From assembly GCF_000820025.1 (NCBI RefSeq), contig NZ_CDBI01000014.1:310001-374000 (forward strand): a stretch of 64,000 bases of DNA. The letters run 5' to 3'. The notes under the pieces are model-generated. The model was not told where the DNA came from and made no database searches. It worked only from the letters and a program-made list of their open reading frames with translations. This DNA comes from Aeromonas popoffii (GTDB lineage Bacteria; Pseudomonadota; Gammaproteobacteria; Enterobacterales; Aeromonadaceae). The translations under genes were made by a program, and so were the position numbers. Shown piece after piece: positions 1-8,669 of this stretch (position 1 is its first letter; every line of letters starts with the position of its first letter).

Positions 1-128
1 TACCGACCCGCTGCCGAACAGCCCAACCCAAGGTCCCAGCCTGCACTGCATCAGGTAGTGTCTGACAACAAAGCGTTTTTGCGTGACCTAAAACAAGAGC
101 ATTAATGTTCACATCCACTCACATTTTG
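1..128. other. window edge, no gene seen
   Basis: No reading frame with a ribosome binding site is visible here. The stretch becomes AT-rich toward its right end, which fits the upstream part of the promoter of the toxin-antitoxin pair that follows. Confidence 0.4.
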
Positions 129-158
129 GCATGCATGTATACATGTGTACATGCATGC
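129..158. promoter_or_regulatory. 30-bp palindromic operator of the toxin-antitoxin operon
   Basis: The left half GCATGCATGTATACA and the right half TGTGTACATGCATGC are inverted copies with one mismatch. The element ends 80 bp before the antitoxin start. Type II antitoxins usually autoregulate by binding such palindromes, so an operator is the natural reading, but binding is inferred. Confidence 0.6.
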
Positions 159-195
159 ACATTTCTTCTACACTAAACTCAAGTTAACATTTCAC

Positions 196-217
196 GCGCC
201 AGACAGCAGTCTGGCGC
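196..217 (+). promoter_or_regulatory. hairpin in the antitoxin leader
   Basis: GCGCCAGAC and GTCTGGCGC form a perfect 9-bp stem around a 4-nt loop, 11 nt before the strong AAGGAGGAG ribosome binding site. It could be a second protein-binding palindrome or a structure in the leader mRNA. No T-run follows it, so it is not a standard terminator. Confidence 0.45.
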
Positions 218-238
218 TGATTACATTAAGGAGGAGAT

Positions 239-643
239 ATGGCCAATACAGCACGAAAAGCCCTGAAAAATGGCGCCATTGACCCCAGCAAGGCACTGCC
301 TGTGGTATTCCGTATTCTGGATAAGTGGCAATGCAATACGGATGAACAGCTGAAGCTTCTTGGCATCTCATCTCGTTCAACATTGAACAAATACAAGGAA
401 TCAAGCGGTGGGATCCGCCTGACCGTGGATATGCAAGAACGGATGAGCTACATCCTCAATATCCACAAGTGTCTGAGGATGTTGTTCAGTGCCGACGACA
501 GCATCTACGGCTGGGTGCGTAAACCCAACAGCCACCCCTTCTTTGCCGGGCGCAGCGCGATGGACATTATGAACGCTGGCCGCGTGGCTGATTTGTATGA
601 GGTCGCCACCCGCCTGCATGCCTGGCGCGGGGGAATGGCCTGA
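239..643 (+). CDS. Xre/MbcA/ParS-type antitoxin
   Basis: This 134-residue protein looks like the antitoxin of a RES-Xre pair. The N-terminal half has helix-turn-helix character (LKLLGISSRSTLNKYK, about residues 40-55). The C-terminal part (SAMDIMNAGRVADLYEVATRL) resembles the DUF2384 toxin-binding segment, in which a short helix docks into the toxin active site. AAGGAGGAG lies just before ATG 239. Its TGA at 641-643 overlaps the toxin ATG by one base, so the two are translationally coupled. It probably represses its own promoter through the upstream palindrome. The family assignment comes from motif layout and the neighbour. Confidence 0.8.
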   Translation: MANTARKALKNGAIDPSKALPVVFRILDKWQCNTDEQLKLLGISSRSTLNKYKESSGGIRLTVDMQERMSYILNIHKCLRMLFSADDSIYGWVRKPNSHPFFAGRSAMDIMNAGRVADLYEVATRLHAWRGGMA

Positions 644-1332
644 TGCAAGAGCAGCCACTGATTGAACTCAAGGGGGAGCGAGCCTATCGGATCATTCCAA
701 GCCGCTACCCCACCATCGATCTCTATGAAGACGTGGCCAATGCGGACGAACTGGAGGCCGTCTGGGCCATCGAGTCACTGACCAATGATCGGTTGAATGA
801 AGCGGCGGGTGATCTGTCGTTGGTACCGAAAGAGGATTGGTTGGTGGGACTGAATGGCAGCAGCTATGTGATGGCAGCCTTCACCCATATCAACCCGGAA
901 GGGGCCAGATTCACCACTGGCGATTTCGGCGGGTATTATTGTGCGCCCCTACTCGATACCGCCATCAAAGAGACGGTCTATCACCAGGAGCGGATGTTCA
1001 GCTACACCAACGAACCCGCTCAGAAAGTACAGATGCGGGTGCTCTATACCGAGTTCAACGCCAATCTGGTCGATATCACCAGCGCGGAATTTCTCTCCAC
1101 CCCGCTTTATCACGCAACCAGCTATGGTCAATCCCAAGCTTTCGCCCAAGAGCAGAAAACCAAGGGGATGGACGGTATCCACTACCGTTCTGTGCGCCAC
1201 AGCGGTCATAACTGCCATGTGCTCTATCGCCCCCGCCTGGTCACCAAGATCCACCAAGCCCAGCATCTGGAATACCACTGGAATGGCAGTGCCATCGCCA
1301 ATGTATTGGAGATCAAGCTTTATGGGGAATAA
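643..1332 (+). CDS. RES-domain toxin (NAD+-degrading family)
   Basis: This 229-residue protein is a RES-domain toxin. The three residues that name the family appear in order: Arg in AYRIIPSRYP (about 16), Glu in IKETVYHQE (about 110) and Ser in HATSYGQSQ (about 155). Characterised relatives such as MbcT deplete NAD+, which stops growth until the antitoxin neutralises them. It starts on the last base of the antitoxin stop codon, the usual antitoxin-first order. The protein appears full length with no frameshift. NAD+ as substrate is inferred from the family. Confidence 0.82.
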   Translation: MQEQPLIELKGERAYRIIPSRYPTIDLYEDVANADELEAVWAIESLTNDRLNEAAGDLSLVPKEDWLVGLNGSSYVMAAFTHINPEGARFTTGDFGGYYCAPLLDTAIKETVYHQERMFSYTNEPAQKVQMRVLYTEFNANLVDITSAEFLSTPLYHATSYGQSQAFAQEQKTKGMDGIHYRSVRHSGHNCHVLYRPRLVTKIHQAQHLEYHWNGSAIANVLEIKLYGE

Positions 1333-1344
1333 GCTTTCGTCTTA

Positions 1345-1893
1345 TTGATAATAAGTTCTGAGACAACTCTTGTAGAATCAACCATTGCCAAAAAAAGCAG
1401 CCCGAGAAATATATCCATTCAGCTTGATGAAACCCAGGGCTCTTCTCGGCAAGGCCGCTCAGCCTCAGAGGCCAATCAAGATGACTCCTACATATCCATT
1501 GCTATGGATGCAGAGAACAAGCCTTTGACTCAGAACGCCATCACTAAAACGGCTTCTGGATTCAACTACGGATGGTATACCAAGTGTGCCGGCTTGGCGG
1601 TTGGCGGCGGCATCATAAGCTGTCAGATTGATGCAGAAGCGGCAAACTACAACTATCTGACGTTCACCGGTGAAGGTGGGGGCCTTGGATATGGCTATGT
1701 AGAAGGTGTATGGACATCGATTTATCCCAAAGATCAACTGCGTGGGCGCTCTGGCACCTTCCGATACGCGTCCTTCCTGTATTCATCTATCACCATGAAA
1801 GATAAAAATGCATCAAGTGACCACAGCTGGTTCAAGGGGGGCGGTATGACAGTTGGTTTCTTTGGTGGCAATGCCAGAATTAATCCTAGATAA
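1345..1893 (+). CDS. hypothetical protein, Gly- and aromatic-rich C-terminal half
   Basis: I do not recognise this protein. The reading frame opens with TTG at 1345, 13 bp after the toxin gene, without a convincing ribosome binding site. The first ATG is at 1504 (residue 54), so the N-terminus is uncertain and the gene may have lost its original 5' end. Residues 70-182 are rich in Gly, Tyr and Phe (AVGGGIISC, GEGGGLGYGYVEG, FKGGGMTVGFFGG), as in a small beta-rich or surface protein. Base composition is more AT-rich than the neighbourhood, which suggests acquired DNA. A clear terminator follows. Confidence 0.45.
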   Translation: MIISSETTLVESTIAKKSSPRNISIQLDETQGSSRQGRSASEANQDDSYISIAMDAENKPLTQNAITKTASGFNYGWYTKCAGLAVGGGIISCQIDAEAANYNYLTFTGEGGGLGYGYVEGVWTSIYPKDQLRGRSGTFRYASFLYSSITMKDKNASSDHSWFKGGGMTVGFFGGNARINPR

Positions 1894-1908
1894 GACCAAG
1901 GACTATAT

Positions 1909-1946
1909 AAGGCAATAGTGAGTTCCAGCACTATTGCCTTTATTTA
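1909..1946 (+). terminator. rho-independent terminator
   Basis: AAGGCAATAGTG and CACTATTGCCTT form a perfect 12-bp stem with an 8-nt loop, followed by TATTTACT. It closes the toxin-antitoxin/hypothetical transcription unit. Confidence 0.8.
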
Positions 1947-2051
1947 CTCCCATTACTGCCATTCCCCTCAATACTGTTTTGCGACCAGCGCCCTGTTTTC
2001 AGCAAGTAGCGACAGGCATACTGACCCTTCTTTTTTGCCAAGGAGGTTCAG

Positions 2052-2348
2052 ATGTCATCACTCGTGATTGTGATTGCCCAGCTTGAAGCCAAGCCCGAAT
2101 GTGCCGAGTTGTTTCGCGCCGCCCTTGAACCGCTGATGGCGGCCACCCGGCAAGAGGCAGGTTGTCAGCGTTATCAGCTGCATCAGGATCTGGACAATCC
2201 CCACAGCTGGATGCTTCACGAGGAGTGGGAGAGCGGTTCCGCCCTCACCGCCCACCAGCAGCAGCCCCACTTCATCGACTTTATCGCCAGGGCCGAGCCT
2301 TGGCTTGCCAGCAGCAATATTCGCCGCTATCAACCGCTGGATGCCTGA
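2052..2348 (+). CDS. ABM-family quinol monooxygenase (YgiN-like)
   Basis: The 98-residue length and ferredoxin-like pattern match the antibiotic biosynthesis monooxygenase domain: SLVIVIAQLEAKPECAELF, then CQRYQLHQDLDNPHSWMLHEEW, then HFIDFI. Relatives such as E. coli YgiN act on quinols or other small aromatics without a metal or flavin, usually as dimers. AGGAGG at 2041-2046 precedes ATG 2052. It is a single-gene unit. The substrate cannot be deduced. Confidence 0.75.
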   Translation: MSSLVIVIAQLEAKPECAELFRAALEPLMAATRQEAGCQRYQLHQDLDNPHSWMLHEEWESGSALTAHQQQPHFIDFIARAEPWLASSNIRRYQPLDA

Positions 2349-2527
2349 TCTGCCCTTGTACCACTTGCCGCCGTGCAGCCCTGCATGGCGCAAGCTTGTC
2401 CCCACTCTTGAACAACACGCCTCCCTCACTCTTTGCCGCATAAAAACAAGCGGCCCATGCCGTAATGCAAGTCTGTTAAGAGCATGTGAGCCCCCACCTG
2501 CGAGGTATAAGGGCCGCTCATCTCTTT

Positions 2528-2781
2528 TCACGCCCTGTTATTTTGCTTGTTGCGCAAGTCGGCCAGATGAGCGGTGTGAAAGTGGGTGATGCCGATAACA
2601 TCGACCTGATGCGCGTTTGGCCCCCGCCTGACCAAAGCGCAGGTAGACGCCGCCACTGCCGGGCACCCGCTGGGTAAAGGCTTTGTCCTGCGGGGTCAGT
2701 TGTACGGGTTCGGCATGCGCTTGGGCGGCGGCGAGCGCGCAGCCGATGGCCAGCGCCACCGTTTTCAACGGTCTGTTTCAT
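2528..2781 (-). pseudogene. frameshifted remnant of a small secreted protein
   Basis: Three frames must be joined to read one plausible protein. It would begin at MKQT (ATG 2781), shift into KTVALAIGCALAAAQAHA (a good signal peptide), continue through EPVQLTPQDKAFTQRVPG, then shift near the GGGGG run into a third frame ending VDVIGITHFHTAHLADL and TGA at 2528-2530. That last frame reads as real coding sequence. At least two indels are needed. Sequencing error at the homopolymer is possible. Function unknown. Confidence 0.5.
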
Positions 2782-2859
2782 CACCATTAGCTGTCGGTTG
2801 TATGACAACAGAAGTTGGCTGGGGCTATGCACCTGGGCGCATTCCCCAGACGACGGGGG

Positions 2860-2982
2860 TCAGCGGTGGGGCGGCTTGTCGTCCCGTTCATCGGCTTCCC
2901 AGCGCGCTTCCAGCCAGAGCAGGTTGCAAAGGCCAAGCAGCAGGGCGAAACCCAGGCCCAAAATCCAGGTGAAGTACCACAT
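2860..2982 (-). CDS. cydX: cytochrome bd oxidase small subunit CydX
   Basis: This 40-residue single-pass membrane protein starts MWYFTWILGLGFALLLGL and ends in a charged tail, the standard CydX pattern. In E. coli CydX binds CydA and stabilises the haem groups of the bd oxidase. It lies 16 bp downstream of cydB on the same strand, as the third gene of the cydABX operon. Confidence 0.92.
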   Translation of the reverse strand: MWYFTWILGLGFALLLGLCNLLWLEARWEADERDDKPPHR

Positions 2983-2998
2983 AACGGCTCCCTTGAGG

Positions 2999-4138
2999 TC
3001 AGTAAAGTTGATGGCTGTCGCGCTTGATGCGGGCGCGGTCGAGCTTGCCGCGCACCACCCGGTAGACCCAGCCGGTGTAGCCTAGGTTGATGGGCATCAG
3101 CACCAGCACGATCCCGAACATGATGGCCAGGGTCTTGTAGCTGGAGGTGCCATCCCACAGGGTCAGGCTGCTGGCCGCATCAAGGGATGAGGGCAGCACA
3201 AAGGGAAACAGGGCGATGGCCACCGAGCAGAGCATGGCGGCGCAAGCCAAGCCGCTGGCCAGCAGCGCAATCCGTCCCCGCTCCAGCCAGGCGGCGATGC
3301 CGCTTGCCAGCGGCGCCAGTGCCCCGATAAGCGGCACCAGCCACAGCAGCGGGTAGTCGACGTAGTTGCCAAGCCAGCCGCTGGCCTGGGGGATCACCCC
3401 CTTCATCAGAGGGCTGATGGCGGCATTGGGATCAAAGGGCTGGCCCGCCAGGCCAGTCAGCTGATAACCGGGCAAGTCCAGCAGATGCCAGCCGGCCAGC
3501 AGGTAGCAGAGGGTCACCAGCGGGGCCAGCAGGATGGCGAGACCACGGGCACGCAGCGCCGGGGTCCCCTCCACCTTGGCTTGCAGGAAACTGGCACCGT
3601 GCAGCAGCAACAGAGTGATGGCGGTGGCGAGCACCGAGAGCAGCCAGCCCCAGTGGACATTGAACGCGCCGTAGTGCAGCCGCAGTGCGCTGTCGAAGCG
3701 AAACGGCAGCCCCTGCATCACCAGCGCGATGGCGGCGGCAAGCACCAGGGTCGGCACCAGACCACCGGCCACCAATGCGCGATCCCACCAACGGCGCCAC
3801 ACCGGGTCGGCCAGCTTGCTGCGATAGTCAAAGCCGACCGGACGCAAGAAGAGGCCAAACAGCAAGAACATGAAGGGCACATAGAGCGCGGAGAAGGCGG
3901 CGGCATAGACCAGCGGCCAGGCGGCGAACAGGGCGCCAGCCCCGGCAATCAGCCACACCTGATTGCCTTCCCATACCGGTCCCACGCTATTGATCACCAG
4001 TCGCCGGTCTTCATCATCCTTCGAGACCACCGGCAGCAGCATGGCGATGCCCAGATCGAAGCCATCCATCACGATAAAGCCGACCATCATGAAGAGCACC
4101 AGCCCCCACCAGATGAGTTTCAGGGTTGCGTAATCCAT
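2999..4138 (-). CDS. cydB: cytochrome bd quinol oxidase subunit II
   Basis: The 379-residue membrane protein matches CydB in length and sequence ([14 protein letters not shown] start, [42 protein letters not shown]). It forms the heterodimer with CydA that oxidises quinol and reduces O2 at high affinity in the inner membrane. Its ATG overlaps the cydA stop codon by one base (TGATG), so translation is coupled. About nine membrane segments are visible. Confidence 0.96.
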   Translation of the reverse strand: MDYATLKLIWWGLVLFMMVGFIVMDGFDLGIAMLLPVVSKDDEDRRLVINSVGPVWEGNQVWLIAGAGALFAAWPLVYAAAFSALYVPFMFLLFGLFLRPVGFDYRSKLADPVWRRWWDRALVAGGLVPTLVLAAAIALVMQGLPFRFDSALRLHYGAFNVHWGWLLSVLATAITLLLLHGASFLQAKVEGTPALRARGLAILLAPLVTLCYLLAGWHLLDLPGYQLTGLAGQPFDPNAAISPLMKGVIPQASGWLGNYVDYPLLWLVPLIGALAPLASGIAAWLERGRIALLASGLACAAMLCSVAIALFPFVLPSSLDAASSLTLWDGTSSYKTLAIMFGIVLVLMPINLGYTGWVYRVVRGKLDRARIKRDSHQLY

Positions 4139-5709
4139 CAGGCGATCCTCATAAGTTCGGGTTGTTCACCAGCGTAACGGCCGGTATGAAGCATGGCGGG
4201 CCCCTTGCGGATCACATGGCACAGCAGGAACAGCTCCACCACCAGCAACAGGGTGTAGATAGAACAGATGGCGATCAGGCTGAACCAGAGCTGGCCCGGT
4301 TGCAGCAAAGAGACCGAGGCCGACACCGGCAGCACGTCGCTGATGGTCCAGGGCTGACGACCGAACTCGGCCACCAGCCAGCCCGCTTCGATGGCTATCC
4401 AGGGCAGCGGAATGCTCCAGATCAATGTCTTAAGCAGGCGTGGCGAGCTCTGCAGGCGGTTGCGGCAGAGCTGGACAAAGCTCACCACGAACAGCCCCAG
4501 CATCAGCATCCCCAGCCCGACCATGATGCGAAAACCCCAGAACAGTGGCGCAACGTGCGGCACCGAGTCCTCCACCGCCCTGGCGATCTCCGCCTCACCG
4601 GCCTTGGCGATATTGCTGGCATAGGGGGTGAGCAACAGCCCGTAACCGAGATCCTTGCCGTGCCGCTCGAACAGCGCACGGTTCTCGGCCGACTCGTCGC
4701 CCGCACGGATCTGCTCGAGTGCCCCGGCCGCCAGCATGCCGCTGCGGATGCGCGCCTCGTGCTGCACCTTGAGATCCTTGATGCCGGTCACTGTCTCATC
4801 GAGGGAGCGGGTGGCGATGATCCCCATCAGATACGGGATCTTGATGGCGGCATGAGTGGTCTCGGCGTCCTGATCCGGGAAGCCGAACAGGGTGAATGAC
4901 GCAGGCGCGGATTCTGTCTCCCACTCCGCCTCGATGGCGGCGAGTTTGACCTTCTGCACCTCGCCGGTGCGGTAGCCCGACTCATCCCCCAGCACGATGA
5001 CGCAGAGGATGGCCGCCAGCCCGAAGCCGGAGGCGATGGCGAAGGATCGCAGGGCGAAGCGTACCTCCATGCGGCGCAGCAGATACCAGCTGCTCACCCC
5101 CATCACGAACAGGGAGGCCGCCACGTAGCCCGCGGCCACCGTGTGGACGAACTTCACCTGGGCCACCGGGTTGAGCAACACAGCGGCGATATCCACCAGC
5201 TCCATGCGCTGGGTCACCAGGTTGAACTCGGCGCCGACCGGGTTCTGCATCCAGCCATTGCCGATCAGGATCCAGAGCGCGGAAAGGTTGGAGCCGAGCG
5301 CCACCAGCATGGTCACCAGCAGGTGCTGACCGCGGGAGAGCTTGTCCCAGCCGAAGAAGAAGAGACCCACCAGCGTCGATTCGAGGAAAAAGGCCATCAG
5401 CCCCTCGATGGCCAGCGGGGTACCGAAGATGTCCCCCACATACTGGGAGTAATAGGCCCAGTTGGTGCCGAATTGGAACTCCAGGGTAATGCCTGTGGTC
5501 ACCCCCATGACGAAGTTGATGCCAAACAGCTTGCCCCAGAAACGGGTGATGTCCTGATAGATCACCTTGCCGGTCATCACATAGGCCGACTCTGCGATCA
5601 CCAGGATCCAGGACAGCCCCAGCGTAAGGGGCACAAACAGGAAGTGGAACATGGCCGTGGCGCCAAATTGCAGGCGCGACAAGCTGACCACGTCATCCGG
5701 ATTGATCAT
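4138..5709 (-). CDS. cydA: cytochrome bd quinol oxidase subunit I
   Basis: The 523-residue protein is CydA, which carries haems b558, b595 and d and the quinol site. The N-terminal His22 (in [11 protein letters not shown]) corresponds to the haem ligand His19 of E. coli. The GRQPW motif and a long periplasmic Q loop (about residues 250-375) are present, as in the long-loop E. coli type. It is the first gene of cydABX, transcribed away from a MocR-type regulator 122 bp away. Expression under low oxygen is expected from the family. Confidence 0.97.
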   Translation of the reverse strand: MINPDDVVSLSRLQFGATAMFHFLFVPLTLGLSWILVIAESAYVMTGKVIYQDITRFWGKLFGINFVMGVTTGITLEFQFGTNWAYYSQYVGDIFGTPLAIEGLMAFFLESTLVGLFFFGWDKLSRGQHLLVTMLVALGSNLSALWILIGNGWMQNPVGAEFNLVTQRMELVDIAAVLLNPVAQVKFVHTVAAGYVAASLFVMGVSSWYLLRRMEVRFALRSFAIASGFGLAAILCVIVLGDESGYRTGEVQKVKLAAIEAEWETESAPASFTLFGFPDQDAETTHAAIKIPYLMGIIATRSLDETVTGIKDLKVQHEARIRSGMLAAGALEQIRAGDESAENRALFERHGKDLGYGLLLTPYASNIAKAGEAEIARAVEDSVPHVAPLFWGFRIMVGLGMLMLGLFVVSFVQLCRNRLQSSPRLLKTLIWSIPLPWIAIEAGWLVAEFGRQPWTISDVLPVSASVSLLQPGQLWFSLIAICSIYTLLLVVELFLLCHVIRKGPAMLHTGRYAGEQPELMRIA

Positions 5710-5779
5710 GCGTCACTCTCTTTTGTTGTATTTGTCTTGCACGTTTTGTGCGAGACAAGTACACCACGGAGCATGACAC

Positions 5780-5817
5780 CTATAACAGATGCAGTTATAG
5801 TCAATTACACCTATAAC
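5780..5817. promoter_or_regulatory. triple CTATAAC-type boxes between cydA and the MocR gene
   Basis: CTATAAC at 5780-5786 and GTTATAG at 5794-5800 form an inverted pair, and a third CTATAAC in direct orientation lies at 5811-5817, 15 bp before the regulator ATG. MocR/PdxR regulators typically bind a mix of direct and inverted repeats in the divergent intergenic region. The site probably autoregulates the MocR gene and could affect cydA. Confidence 0.55.
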
Positions 5818-5831
5818 AGTTGTGTCATCCC

Positions 5832-7253
5832 ATGTCCCTCTACCGCCAGCTGGCCGACCGTTTGCAACACCAGATAGATACCGGTATCTGGCAACCGGGA
5901 GAGCGCATCCCCTCCATTCGCCAGAGCTGCAAGACCCACGGTCTCAGCCCCATGACGGTGCTGCAGGCCTATCAGTTGCTGGAGAGCCAGGGGCGGATCC
6001 TCGCCCGCCCCCAGTCCGGCTACTACGTCAAGGCCGCCCCTTCCCGCCAGCAATCCGCGACCCAGAGTGAGCCCCACTACAGCGGCTCGGTGGACATCAA
6101 CGATCTGGTGTTCGAGGTCCTGCAGGCGAGCAAGTCGCGGGAATTGGTGCCCCTTGGCATGTCGGTGGCCGATCCGACCCTGTTCCCCCATCCCCAGCTC
6201 GGGCGGGCACTGGCCAGCTGCATGCGCAAGCTCGATCCCTTCAGCACGGTGGCCGACCTTCCCCCCGGCAACGAGGCGCTGCGCCGCGCCATCGCCCAGC
6301 GCTACGCCAGCGACGGGCTGGCGGTCGACCCGCAGGAGATCATCATCACCACGGGGGCCATGGAGGCGCTCTCCCTCAGCCTGCAGGTGCTGACCGAGCC
6401 GGGGGACTGGGTGGTGGTGGAAACCCCCACCTTCTACGGTGCCCTGCAAGCCATCGAGCGGCTGAAACTCAAGGCGGTGGAGATCCCGGTGATCCCGGGG
6501 GTGGGTATCGATCTGGCGCTGCTGGCCGAGGCGCTGGCCGAGCGCCCCATCAGAGCCTGCTGGCTGATGGGCAATGTGCAGCACCCGCTGGGCCACTCCA
6601 TGCCTGATGAACACAAACGCGGGCTGATGCAGTTGCTCAACACCCACGGCGTTGCACTGGTGGAGGACGACGTCTATGCCGAGATCTATGTTGGCCGCGA
6701 GCGGCCCAGGCCCATCAAGTATTGGGATGCACGCGGCGATAGCCTGCTCTGCAGCTCGTTTTCAAAGTGCCTGGCACCGGGCTTTCGGGTCGGCTGGGTG
6801 GTGGCGGGGCCCCATGCCGAACGCATCCAGCGGCTGCAACTGATGTCGACCCTCTCCACCAATGTGCCGAGCCAACTGGCACTGGCCCAGATGCTGCTCA
6901 ACGGCGGCGTGGATGCCCACTTTCGCCGTCTGCGCCACACCCTGGCACAGCGCCAGCAGCAGATGCGGGCGGCCCTGCTGCGCCTCTTCCCGGATGAGGT
7001 GCGCATCTCCTCCCCCGATGGCGGCTACTTCCTCTGGCTGGAGTTTGACACCCGCCTCGACAGCCGCGCCCTGCACGCCCGGGCCCTTGCCAGTGGTTTT
7101 TCAGTGGCCCCCGGCGCGCTTTTTTCCAGCCAGGGGCAACACAACCACTGCCTGCGTCTCAACAGCTCCCATCCCTGGAGCCCGCAGCTGGAGCAGGCGC
7201 TCGCCCGACTGGCACAGCTTGTCCACCAGCAGCTCGGCACCGGCCAGGGCTAG
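5832..7253 (+). CDS. MocR-family regulator (GntR HTH + aminotransferase-like domain)
   Basis: The protein has an N-terminal GntR winged helix (LADRLQHQIDTGIWQPGERIPSIR, about residues 5-65) joined to a fold-type I aminotransferase domain. The PLP-binding lysine is visible in SSFSKCLAPGFRVGW. MocR proteins use PLP or an amino-acid adduct as effector and rarely act as enzymes. ATG 5832 (MSLYRQ) is preferred to the TTG four codons upstream because GntR domains begin there. It is divergent from cydABX with shared CTATAAC boxes. The target pathway is not evident. Confidence 0.85.
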   Translation: MSLYRQLADRLQHQIDTGIWQPGERIPSIRQSCKTHGLSPMTVLQAYQLLESQGRILARPQSGYYVKAAPSRQQSATQSEPHYSGSVDINDLVFEVLQASKSRELVPLGMSVADPTLFPHPQLGRALASCMRKLDPFSTVADLPPGNEALRRAIAQRYASDGLAVDPQEIIITTGAMEALSLSLQVLTEPGDWVVVETPTFYGALQAIERLKLKAVEIPVIPGVGIDLALLAEALAERPIRACWLMGNVQHPLGHSMPDEHKRGLMQLLNTHGVALVEDDVYAEIYVGRERPRPIKYWDARGDSLLCSSFSKCLAPGFRVGWVVAGPHAERIQRLQLMSTLSTNVPSQLALAQMLLNGGVDAHFRRLRHTLAQRQQQMRAALLRLFPDEVRISSPDGGYFLWLEFDTRLDSRALHARALASGFSVAPGALFSSQGQHNHCLRLNSSHPWSPQLEQALARLAQLVHQQLGTGQG

Positions 7254-7398
7254 CCACTTGGCCGCTGAGCTCGTCTGCGGGGCAACTCGCCTTCAGCCTC
7301 GCCCTCCATATCAACAACGCCGATTTTTTCTGCTCGACTGCATCCAATAGCCTTCCTCCTTCGTCTCTTGCTTGAACTTCAATTAAAAGGAGAAGACG

Positions 7399-8196
7399 AT
7401 GAAATTCCACCCCCTATGGCTAGCCCTGCTTTGCTCGACCCTTACCCAGCCACTGCAGGCTGGCGCTTTTGCCCAGACCGATGTTGTCCATCAGGCCGGT
7501 GACGGAGTGATCCGCCTCTATGGCCCTGGCGGACCGGATACCGCCCTGAAACGAGCCGCTGCGGCCTTCCAGCAGGAAACCGGGATCCCGGTCGAAGTCA
7601 AGGCCGGCCCCGAAGCCACTTGGCGCGATCAGGCGCTCAAAGATGCCGATCTGTTCTTCGCCGGCGCAGAGCAGTCAATGTCTGCCTTCCTCGAACGTTA
7701 TCCCTTCCTCGACAAAAAGAGCACCCACTCCTACTACCTGCGCCGCAGCGTCATTGCGGTGCAGAAGGGCAACCCGGCGCGGATATCGGGGGTGGAAGAT
7801 CTGATCCACCGTCCCCTAAAGGTGGTGGTGACCGAAGGACTCGGCAGCTACAACACCTCAGGCACCGGACTTTGGGAGGACGTGGCCGGACGCAAGGGCA
7901 AGCTGGCCGATGTGCAGCAGCTCAGGCGCAACATCGTCGCCTTTGAGCAGGGCAGCGGCGCCAGCTTCCGGGCGTTCACCAATCAGCAGGCCGATGCATG
8001 GATCACCTGGGTGCACTGGCCCCTGAACCACAGCGAAAAGGCAGACTTCGTCGAGATGGAACCGGAGCGCCGCATCTATCGCGGTCTGCTTATTTCCAAG
8101 GCGCAAGGAGCGGATGCCAGCACCCAGCGCTTTATCGATTTCATCGACAGCCCCAAGGGCGAGCCCTTCTTCGCTCAGGATGGCTGGACCCGTTAA
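7399..8196 (+). CDS. periplasmic substrate-binding protein
   Basis: A signal peptide (about residues 1-21, ending QPLQA) leads a solute-binding fold distantly like ModA/PstS (GVIRLYGPGGPDTALKRAAAAF, then GADASTQRFIDFIDSPKGEPFF). The length is 265 residues. A ribosome binding site (AAAAGGAG) precedes ATG 7399. No ABC permease or ATPase gene is adjacent. Instead it heads a unit with a COG4315-like protein, an ECF sigma factor and an anti-sigma, which hints at ligand sensing rather than simple uptake. The ligand is unknown. Confidence 0.7.
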   Translation: MKFHPLWLALLCSTLTQPLQAGAFAQTDVVHQAGDGVIRLYGPGGPDTALKRAAAAFQQETGIPVEVKAGPEATWRDQALKDADLFFAGAEQSMSAFLERYPFLDKKSTHSYYLRRSVIAVQKGNPARISGVEDLIHRPLKVVVTEGLGSYNTSGTGLWEDVAGRKGKLADVQQLRRNIVAFEQGSGASFRAFTNQQADAWITWVHWPLNHSEKADFVEMEPERRIYRGLLISKAQGADASTQRFIDFIDSPKGEPFFAQDGWTR

Positions 8197-8242
8197 CCCC
8201 TGACCTCCCGACCCATAGACCACATAGCCAAGGAGAACACCC

Positions 8243-8662
8243 ATGAACAAGTTCCTTATCACCCTCGCCTGCCTGCCCCTCGTCTCAGCTTGGGCCCTGG
8301 AGACCCAACCCCTGAGCGGGGCCGAACAGTTGCCCATCGCCCAGATGACCGAGAACGGAAAAACCTATCTGGTCGATGACAAGGGCTTCAGCCTCTACCG
8401 CTTCGACAAGGATGTCCAAGGAAAATCAAACTGTTATGCTGAATGCGCCGATAAGTGGCCACCAGCATTGGCCAACGCAGAACAGGTCAATGCGGGCGTC
8501 GGCAGTGCGGCCGATGCCGGTGTCAACCTGATCCTGCGCGACGATGGCCGCTATCAGTGGAGCTACCGTGGCCAACCGCTCTATCGCTGGAGCAAGGATG
8601 AACAGCCTGGCCAGAGCAGCGGGGATGGCGTGAAGAATGTCTGGCACCGCGTCCAACTATGA
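8243..8662 (+). CDS. secreted COG4315-like protein (Lipoprotein_15 repeats)
   Basis: This 139-residue protein has a signal peptide ending about residue 18 (LVSAWA). Two copies of the Pfam Lipoprotein_15 repeat follow, KTYLVDDKGFSLYRFDKD with a Cys pair (NCYAECADKWPP) and LRDDGRYQWSYRGQPLYRW. No lipobox Cys is visible, so it is probably periplasmic. Ribosome binding site AAGGAGA precedes ATG 8243. The family has no settled function but is often linked to ECF sigma factors and redox or metal stress. Confidence 0.72.
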   Translation: MNKFLITLACLPLVSAWALETQPLSGAEQLPIAQMTENGKTYLVDDKGFSLYRFDKDVQGKSNCYAECADKWPPALANAEQVNAGVGSAADAGVNLILRDDGRYQWSYRGQPLYRWSKDEQPGQSSGDGVKNVWHRVQL

Positions 8663-8669
8663 GGTCTTA

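Noticed and set aside
54-66. TAGTGTCTGAC near the left edge also present inverted at about 62436-62446
   Set aside because: Only 11 bp are shared, over 62 kb apart, with no other sign of an island boundary.
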